DNA of 38,751 nt from Perkinsus marinus ATCC 50983 (taxonomy: Eukaryota > Perkinsozoa > Perkinsida > Perkinsidae): positions 50,540-89,290 of the forward strand of contig NW_003214886.1 in NCBI RefSeq assembly GCF_000006405.1, in the 5' to 3' direction. How positions within the stretch are numbered: the stretch's first letter is position 1; each line of letters starts with the position of its first letter. The notes below the pieces were generated by a model. The model was not told where the DNA came from and searched no databases. It saw only the letters and a program-made list of their open reading frames with translations. The translations under genes and the position numbers were made by a program. Positions 22,001-28,764 of this stretch are shown here, in pieces.

Positions 22001-25000
22001 TCCGATAGTAGTGCAAAACTTCCACAATATCGTCGATGATGCACGTCGGCAGAACCTAGCAGAACATATCAGAAGAATACAAAAAAGGGCGGAGCGAAGC
22101 TCACCGCCATATCATTCGAAAGCTTCACGCTTGAATCATTCATTATGTTCAGTGAATACACACCTTGAGGGATTCCATCTGAACAGGAATGATGTGTGTC
22201 TTAGACCGTCGGACAAAAGGTTCCTTACTTGCAGCCGGTTTCGCCTTATCCGGTATATCGTCTGGAATCACTTTCACGAGAAATAGAGACATCATGAGGT
22301 TGATACAGTGGGCCAGGGATTCTACGAACCTTGAACGATATGCTCCGTTGAGGAAATGTAAGATCCGACAAGATAGCAAGATCTCTCTCACCTAGGAGAG
22401 TCCACCACCGAGTCGTAGCAATGATATTCAGCATATCCATCTGCCATAACTAACAACAGCATAAATTGTCGCGCGCCACAAAATTATGATAAATCCCTCT
22501 TACGATCCATTTTATGTTTTTGATGGAAAACTGACGCGGCCATCAACATCGTTTCCGCTTCCTTCAATGCTGGACAGACGAAGATATGCAGAGCTTGCAC
22601 GGCTTGCCAGAATATCTAAATTTTATGCTACCATCACACCTTCAATTAATCTCACCAGTATTGAAATTTTGTACTTGCTTTTCTCAGCTGAGTCGAAAAC
22701 TTTCCGCGCTTATTATACGACTTCATACACGGATTTGAGTAGAAATGTACAGAAACCAACAAGAACGTCCGAAAATTCCTTCCGAATTTTCATATTGTCA
22801 ACAACATATGTGGTTGACCATGCGCATACTTTGCCACACTGGAGCTCACAACTAATCCCTACGATTCGTTCGATAGTTACCGATGCCGACAACATATGGT
22901 AAGCACACGAAGAAAGGATCAAGTGATGAATTTGTTGATGCACCTACCGACCTGAGATACGAATTTCGAGGCGCGGTGAAGGTCAGGCTTGGGAATCTTG
23001 GCGATGGTATCAGAGTCGCCCATCTTCGCTTCCTCCTGTAGGATACCCATTATCTGAGGTAAATCAATGGTTTTCGCGCCACAGGAAACGGCTTGGGTGA
23101 AAACCGAAAATACAAAAGGATAACAACTTTAATGTTCTTCGGTAAAATGGCACGTTTTTCTGATTCGACACGACTGAAAAACTAACAAGAGAGACTCTTG
23201 TTAGTTTTTCTTGAAGAGACATTCCAACGTTATTAATAACGCGTTGATGATCTCAATACATACACTAGACGTGATGCAGAAGATAGGCCACATTGGCAGA
23301 AAGTCGACAAAGTAACGACAAACACGAGCCATTCCATCATTTTCATGAACAAGTTATCGTAGCTAGTGCGAGTGATGAACATGATAGTCCATCTTCTATC
23401 GTTCATCTAGAAATCGCTTATGGTTTATAGACGACAACCTGTCGGACTTGTTTCGTATCTTACCGTCTTAACCTCTGGATTCTCCGAGATCATCATACTG
23501 CAATCGATGTCGGCACTCTGTTCCAACTTGATAGGCAAGCACAACTCGAATATAATCCACGCCGTGTTGAGGCCACATCCGGTGGACATAACCTAAATAC
23601 AAACAGAATCTTTCACCCCTTGGTGTACACGGTGCACCCTACGCCTTTGATCTTCGTCAGCATCCCTTGAGATAAAAGACGAAAGCGTTCAAGATTGCCA
23701 TCTGAAAAGAGGCAAAGGATGGGTTCCTCCGTTTCCGTACCAAACTGTGGGGTACAATGTAAAGCAAAGCGTTATGCAAAGAAATATTTCCAACGCCTTC
23801 AAAATTTGGGAGTTCGGAAGTCAACTTGAAGTAATATCTACATGATCACATTGTGAATGCATTGACGATGTTTAAGAAGCGCTCCGTTGTCTTCAGGCGT
23901 ACTCTCAAATTGTAGAGAGCAAGCTAGATATGCATAACTGTGTTGTTCGCACTGTAAATTCATCAACCTAGGAATCTTCTAAAGGTATGGTACGATTATT
24001 CTCCATATGCATGTCCATGACTAGTGGTCGAATAATAATCATTTGCTCAGAATGGTCCAATCCGTGATGCATGGAATTCCATGTAGCGTTCGAACAACGT
24101 TTGCACTCAAATATTCGTCAACAGAATGCTGGAATGCTCTCCAATTCGATACCGAACGATGGTCCGACTCACGGCCGTTTCCATTCATGAACACTTCTAT
24201 CTAACAGATTATCAAACAGAAACTAAAACAGCAGAATATCACGAAAATATCGGCGGTAGTTGATAATTACCGAGACAGACCAACCGATAAACCATCGATA
24301 CGAAGAACAATGAAATTGTTGACAAATTCCACGCTAAGCTTGAAGGCGACTCCTCATGGTGAAACGCGCTCACGGACACCTACGTAATTGACTCGACGCA
24401 TCTTGCAACTGGTCAGCCAAAGCGGCACCATTCGGGGCGTTCTGGTTCTGCCAACCTATGGTCGCACGTTGGGCGGAGTTGGTTAGAGCAGATGCTAACC
24501 ATAGGAGCACCTGACGACGGACAAAGTTCATTTTCTATGGTGAAGACTAGCACCAGTACTAGTGAGGTAAATTGCGCTGTGCCATTAGCACAGTTTCCTT
24601 CTGTTCAATTACGAAAGATACATATGACTCTGTTCATCGACATCAGTATAAACTCGAATTAGAATTAGGTCTCAAGTTAATCCGGAGACCATTCCCATAA
24701 CTCAGAAAAAGGATGACGAAAAAGAAGGAAATACTCAACGACTCCTTGGCAGATATTATCATTGGTCGGTCGCTGACATCAGAAAGGCAGACTCGATTGA
24801 CTTTTTTGAATTCCTGCTATCGAGAAAGCGTGTTTCATCATATTCACCTCGCCGTCATCACGACCAGGACGCTAATGCCTGGGACAAACATGATGTCGCT
24901 GGCTGAATCACCGATATCTTGGTGCGTGGTTGTTTAGGGCAAATAATCACACATATATACCCAGAATATATCGACGAATCTACTTAGCATCATGCTGCTC

Positions 25001-28000
25001 TACTGATTCTTCCTAGCACCGAAATCTGAAGACGGTGACTCGTTGCCAAGCTCCGACATTGCGTCGAATTCGCCAGCGTATACCATTCATCTGAGCAAAC
25101 CTGTGACTCCCATAGGGATGAGCATTGCTTGAAATTCGATTAGTAATGATCCTCAACGAACAGTCGGCAGAAGCAGAGCCTCCAAGCTGGTATGAGACGG
25201 AGCGTTGTCTTGCATCAGAATCATTCTCCGCTTGGCAGACCCAGGTGGTGATCAATCCAGGGGAAGAAACACCTCACTTCGTATTCCGCAGGACCCTGCA
25301 ACGTGTGCGAAGCTTGGGCTACTCAGGAAGCACCATGGTTCTCTCATGTCTCCGAAACCTTCTTAAGGCCCTCGTGAACGTGCGCAGGACAAACTACCCT
25401 GCCCCATATGGTTCCGGCCCATACCAACGATATGATATCATCAGCCATCATCGACCTTGCTGTCGTCTGAGTCGATCATCGGTCGAGTCCGCCGAGCGTA
25501 CATTGACTCTGTTCATAGGATCCTCGAGAAATCAACCTTCATGATTACTCGAGCGCACTTGAGGACTTGTTCCCTGTGGGTTGAGGTCCCTTTCGAACAG
25601 CAAGTGACTTCAAAGTGCTCAGTATCGGGTTTTGCTGCCTTGTACAGTCCAGTCGGTCGGGTACACTTTCTGACGCGATCATCGATGTAGTTCGGAACAG
25701 TCCTATTCCTCGTGGTGTAGACAACAAACAATGTCGAGAGTAGACTCCCCCACAGACAGCTCCTGGATGGTGGTAGCATACTTCGAGATAGAAGACAGTA
25801 AAAGCTGCAAGGCCATGCAATATCTCCTCCGAACGGTTGATAGGCTCAGAATGATTTTATTTTGGACACTACCATTACGGCATTCCGCTCGAGGTTCGAT
25901 CCATTGCGTTACAGTGGTACGCGAATCCGAGGTCCTTGTTCGCACGATAGGAGTACGACACCACTATCGTACGAACAAGGAGTCCGGCAAAAGATGATAT
26001 GCGTAACAAACTGGCGCACACAGCCTCGACTACCGTTTCCCCCATGAACAGGATTACCGTCACCATGTAAAATGGATAGTCCGAGCTGTGGAATCAAATA
26101 TATCTCTCCTACCTTCATTCGAGTTGCCTGGTTCGCTCTCAGGGCCGGTTGAACGATCTGCAACGTCTGGTCGATAACTGCCGTTTGTTGCGCCCGAACC
26201 TGAATACCCTCGTATGCGATTACAATGCAATGCTAGAAGCCTGAAAAAGGGATCGGGGAAGTCTCAATAAGTCAACAATTGATCTAGGAACTCTAACGAC
26301 TTCATGATCCGTGTTGGCCAAACGTGATTTCCTATACAAAGTTGACACCGGAAGCGCTAGCTTACCGTATTGATCTGCTGCCCAAGTCCAGCAAGTGACA
26401 TGCGCGAAATGTTGAAATTCTGCCGCTTCACTGATTTCGGCAACTAAGAAAGATGCTTTCCGTATCGCACCTCTCCAAAATCGTGCCCTACCTCCTGAGG
26501 ATCCAACAAGTTGTGATCGATTGCGCTTGGTGAGAGCATCTTGCCCAGAACGGTTGTTGTCTGCAGATGATACCTATCACAATACAATATGCAGCGATCG
26601 CATTTCTAACTGTTTGCATCTACGCATTTTTGTTCTGCGGTGGTCTTCGATCGCTGGGCATCCTTGGTGCCGGAGGAGGCTCCGTGTACCAAACTGGCAA
26701 CGATGTCTGAAAATATCTTCAGGTCGTCCGCGAAAGATACGAAACATGCCCGATAAGCTCACAACCAACTCAGCGACAACCTTTTGCTGTTTCATCAGCA
26801 TACCAAGCTTAGCTGCCTCAGACACCTAATAGAGCTTCCATCATCCTTCCCCTATCAAAACCCCGCCATACCGCTAGACACTGATGAAGACTATGGCCCC
26901 GTTCCTGGATAATCTTGTTCGTCCAACTGCCTACTACAGGTAAAACCAGCGGTGATAGGGCCTGAGATGATATAAAATATCTCTCTCGATCTATTCCAAA
27001 TCTAATGCGGCACTAAGCACCTATAAGTAGCCTTCTAAAGACGCTGGATCGTGAGCAAACATATGTGGCCGAGCTGGACCGAAACGCATCAAACAAACTT
27101 AGGAATTTACCAATGCCAATTTCCCCAATCCTCATTATCGCTACGCCCATCACAGGTCACACAGTTATGTCCCTTTCTCCCACCTCCGTTCCTCCGCTAT
27201 CATTGATCTCCGTCACCAACTTCACCAGAAGCGTCATCGGCATCTGCCCAAGGTTAACCTGAGATACACGACGACATTCAAGTTGAGTGATTCAACAAAA
27301 CATGCAACCCATAAAACGATCCTAATAGTCGCTCGTATCTCAAGCAAGGCTTGATGCCTCTCATTATTACAAATTCCGCCAACTTCGCTCCGCTAACATA
27401 AAGTTCAGTAGCCGGCCTTCCGAAAAGCTCTGGACACTGCAAAACCATCGATAGATATCTTATATGAAATTCGCGCAGAGGTTTAATCTGAGGATGAATA
27501 CATACAGCAAGGATCGAACTAGACACCTGTCGAGGACTAAAATCCTGTCCAAAGACTTCCAATAGAGTATTCCAATCTTCCAATTTTCCCAACCTTCACT
27601 GATCTAGCGACGCTGTCCAAGAATATTAAAGTCTGCCTATACTATTAGCTCGCTAGAAGACTACACACTCATTCTCCCAGGAAAACAATCGTCAATACAA
27701 CCGCGTTGAGAAATTGTAAGATTGCAAGATACCAATTTCCCTACCGCCGCCTCATGTATCTTCTCCTGCAGATCTCCACGATATGATCGATTAGCCTCAT
27801 CCTCAATTCTATTATAAACCTCCACCATATATGTCAACTGCGCACCAAGGGTATTCAATTGGCTCAGGCGAGCGACGAAAACTTCGTCAAGCTGAGGAAA
27901 AAGAGTCCACAAAATTCGATATGCACAAAACTAACGCATGCAAAATACAAACCTGGGCAAATACGCGCTACTCAATATAGCAGATCGTAATGCTCGGAAA

Positions 28001-28360
28001 ACACGTCGTGTTTAACACGATGATCGGAAATCCAAGAATCATTCTATTTTTATCCACAATTTCGAACCAATACTGTTGCATTTTCTGCCAGCGAGACAAG
28101 GAAAAAATTTTTCGGATTGTTTCCCGGTTTTTCTTAAAATCTTCGGAATTTTCCAGGTACCCAGTACAGAAACTCCTCCGAACACAAACGAAAGAGGTTT
28201 CTCTCGATACTCCAAATATTACAATATCCACCCTTAAAGGGCCTGCTGTCCCCTCCACTACAACCAGGTCGAGATCCTTATGGGAAGCCGCAGCCTCCGG
28301 ATCAAGCGTAACTTTGAGCACTCTCGTCAGGAGATGCTCTGTACGGGTAGAGAGATCCAT
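19024..28360 (-). CDS. UFD2: Ubiquitin conjugation factor E4 (UFD2/UBE4), complete or nearly so, about 29 exons
   Basis: Elongates ubiquitin chains together with E1/E2/E3 and Cdc48. The start MDLSTRTEHLLTRVLKVTLD aligns with the short N-terminus of yeast Ufd2. Exons include 28262-28360, 27745-27891, 27371-27487, 27184-27258, 26763-26825, 26492-26560, 26366-26443, 26113-26199, about 24382-24510, 23464-23592, 22952-23053, 22164-22391, 21990-22055, 21805-21942, 21622-21713, 21213-21312, 20825-20941, 20574-20613, 20468-20521, 20372-20417, 20205-20328, 20054-20157, 19967-20011, 19827-19920, 19658-19780, 19513-19608, 19412-19464, 19024-19117. Core landmarks are TTVLGKMLSPSAI, GCGLNTAWIIFELCLP, CKFVNQLLNDTTYLLDEGLD, DRLVGPKC and YNFDPKDLL. 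The C-terminal U-box reads NYLDPIMAEVMIDPVKLPGS, QIMDRRHI and DDHDPFTREPLKVEDLEPL. One further exon near 23290-23400 is likely, and the region 22392-22951 is unresolved. It carries most of the introner-like introns. Confidence 0.93.
19609..19657 (-). repeat. GCTTCGCTCCGCC introner, copy 1 (49-nt UFD2 intron)
   Basis: GTAGGTCGTTG… with the core GCTTCGCTCCGCCTTTTTT at 19619-19637 (minus), ending CCAAAG. Removing it restores the U-box frame (DSVE|IPDNYL). Confidence 0.8.
19781..19826 (-). other. 46-nt UFD2 intron with internal octamer repeats
   Basis: GTGGAGCTGAAT then three tandem variants of CTTGCTCGT/A before the CTCAG acceptor. The phase closes (FNK|AVTIL). It has no T-arm core. Confidence 0.7.
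19921..19966 (-). repeat. T-arm introner B: 46-nt UFD2 intron (sense)
   Basis: GTAGGTCGCAGGTTCGATCC, then CTGGTGAAGG, TATTTTTTCC and AATCAG. The first 20 nt match the variable loop plus T-arm of a tRNA. The tail TATTTTYCC…AG is shared with introner A in a different gene. Confidence 0.9.
20329..20371 (-). repeat. T-arm introner C: 43-nt UFD2 intron (antisense core)
   Basis: Starts GTAGGGAAAATGACAGATG and ends CTGGTCAG. The core GGGATCGAACCC is a B box in reverse. On the + strand it reads GCCGGGTTCGATCCCGGC, a perfect 6-bp stem around TTCGAT. The splice phase is fixed by the UFD2 frame (GED|M|YRRSR). Confidence 0.9.
20522..20573 (-). repeat. GCTTCGCTCCG introner, copy 2 (52-nt UFD2 intron)
   Basis: GTAAGTTGTCATTGGCTCTG followed by CTTCGCTCCGTCGGG, ending ACTTTTAG. 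It shares 11 nt (GCTTCGCTCCG) with the introns at 19609 and 22056. Confidence 0.75.
20614..20824 (-). repeat. UFD2 intron whose first 42 nt are a T-arm segment (D)
   Basis: The intron begins GTAACGGAGATCCCGGG then TTCGATTCTCGG (T-arm part 20783-20824) and continues 170 nt to CCTTAG. The full extent is set by the conserved joint LLDE|GLDSL, which matches the family LLDEGL. A shorter 42-nt intron would also keep frame but would break the homology. Confidence 0.8.
20974..21152 (-). mobile_element. CAGTG-family element, copy 8, with perfect 8-bp TSD (reverse)
   Basis: In UFD2 intron 20942-21212. The element runs from CAGTGCGGAAATATAT to TTTATCACACTA. CTGATGAT flanks it on both sides (20966-20973 and 21153-21160). 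Its ends are CAGTG/TAGTG. Confidence 0.92.
21943..21989 (-). repeat. T-arm introner E: 47-nt UFD2 intron (sense)
   Basis: GTCAGAGGTCCCGGG then TTCGAATCCCACCGCC, AGCATTTC and TTTCAG. AGAGGTCCCGGGTTCGAATC is indistinguishable from the variable loop and T-arm of many tRNAs. The phase closes (NTSK|IVEQT). Confidence 0.92.
22056..22163 (-). repeat. GCTTCGCTCCGCC introner, copy 3 (108-nt UFD2 intron)
   Basis: Contains GAGCTTCGCTCCGCCC followed by a run of T (22081-22103 on the + strand as its complement), the same core and T-run as in the 19609 intron. Ends CTGCTAG. Confidence 0.78.
22656..22841 (-). mobile_element. CAGTG-family element, copy 9 (reverse)
   Basis: In the UFD2 interval 22392-22951. 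Runs from CAGTATTGAAATTTTG to CTTTGCCACACTG, with TTCTCAGCTGAG and ACATATGTGGTTGACCATGC inside. The flanking octamers AATCTCAC and GAGCTCAC agree at 6 of 8 positions. Confidence 0.85.
23176..23210. repeat. 35-nt inverted repeat in a UFD2 intron
   Basis: Perfect 16-nt arms (GAAAAACTAACAAGAG and complement) around AGA. It has the same total length as the hairpin at 1282 but unrelated sequence. Confidence 0.88.
25125..25544 (+). CDS. Open frame nested antisense in the long UFD2 intron, function unknown
   Basis: A frame of about 139 codons reading INPGEETPHFVFRRTLQRV and YPAPYGSGPYQRYD, followed at 25731 by another (VDSPTDSSWMVVAYFEIED). Amino-acid make-up is protein-like, but no domain, zinc finger or catalytic motif is recognised. 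The apparent start codon is TTG rather than ATG, so the true N-terminus is unknown. It could be a nested gene, a retrocopy fragment or chance. Confidence 0.28.
   Translation: MLEIRLVMILNEQSAEAEPPSWYETERCLASESFSAWQTQVVINPGEETPHFVFRRTLQRVRSLGYSGSTMVLSCLRNLLKALVNVRRTNYPAPYGSGPYQRYDIISHHRPCCRLSRSSVESAERTLTLFIGSSRNQPS
25934..25980. repeat. Inverted repeat, 17-nt arms with one mismatch
   Basis: CCTTGTTCGCACGATAG and its complement (one C/T difference) flank a 13-nt loop. It lies 30 nt after a B-box-like sequence in the long UFD2 intron. Confidence 0.85.
26444..26491 (-). other. 48-nt UFD2 intron, possibly a decayed T-arm introner
   Basis: GTAGGGCACGATTTTGGAG, then AGGTGCGATACGG and AAAGCATCTTTCTTAG. 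The AGGTNCGA…GCATYT…TTYAG order recalls introner E, but the TTCGA loop is gone. Confidence 0.45.
27488..27744 (-). repeat. UFD2 intron whose last 39 nt are a T-arm segment (F)
   Basis: The intron runs from GTAGGG at 27744 to CCTCAG. Its final part is GTGTCTAGTTCGATCCTTGC … (27488-27526), which itself begins with GT. Either the whole 257 nt is one intron or an extra exon lies before the 39-nt piece. The homology (HEAA|IKPLREF) favours one intron. Confidence 0.7.
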
Positions 28361-28382
28361 GCTCTAGAAGTGTCAACAACAA

Positions 28383-28430
28383 CTGGACAAGGTGCACATT
28401 TTGAACCCGAGTTCGATTCCCCGTACAGAC
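28383..28430 (-). repeat. T-arm introner G in the UFD2 5' leader (antisense core)
   Basis: 48 nt from GTCTGTACGGGGAATCGAAC to CTTGTCCAG, with the core GGGGAATCGAACTCGGG. It lies just upstream of the UFD2 start codon at 28360, so it is probably a 5'-UTR intron. Confidence 0.75.
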
Positions 28431-28687
28431 ACTTTCAGTCGTCTTCGATCTCTCGCTGGCATAGTATATCCACGATTTGGCTATCTTCTTGATAAGGGAT
28501 ATAAAACTCGCGTGAATAAGTACTGTTCTGGCGTAATCAAGAGTATTACTCCCGAAATATATTTCAACCCAGTGTAAAAATTTATGGAAAAAAATAAATT
28601 ATCTCACGAAAAATCCAAAACTCCCCATGATTTTCCGGAAATAGACGAGGATAACACATCCCAGACTATCGTTTACGGGCAATAACA

Positions 28688-28709
28688 CAAATCGATCACA
28701 CGATCGATA
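28688..28709. repeat. ATCGATCAC palindrome, copy 1 (spacer)
   Basis: AAATCGATCACACGATCGAT in the spacer between the CRAL-TRIO stop (28765) and the UFD2 start (28360). It is an imperfect version of the palindrome found in three nearby introns. Confidence 0.8.
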
Positions 28710-28764
28710 TCAAGTCGGAAAATCGCTACAATAATATACGATTCACTTGATAGATCCGTGAATT

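Larger units (their letters stand above)
24511..26112 (-). other. 1.6-kb UFD2 intron, far longer than the rest
   Basis: It separates ATRMK (26113) from VLLWLASALTN (24510), which are adjacent in the family alignment. It contains a + strand open region (25125-25544 and 25731-25997), a B-box-like GAGGTTCGATCC at 25890-25902 and a hairpin at 25934-25980. It may host an inserted or nested gene. Confidence 0.6.

Noticed and set aside
25125-25997. Retroelement gag/pol remnant in the long UFD2 intron
   Set aside because: No zinc knuckle, protease, reverse transcriptase or integrase motif and no terminal direct repeats are visible.
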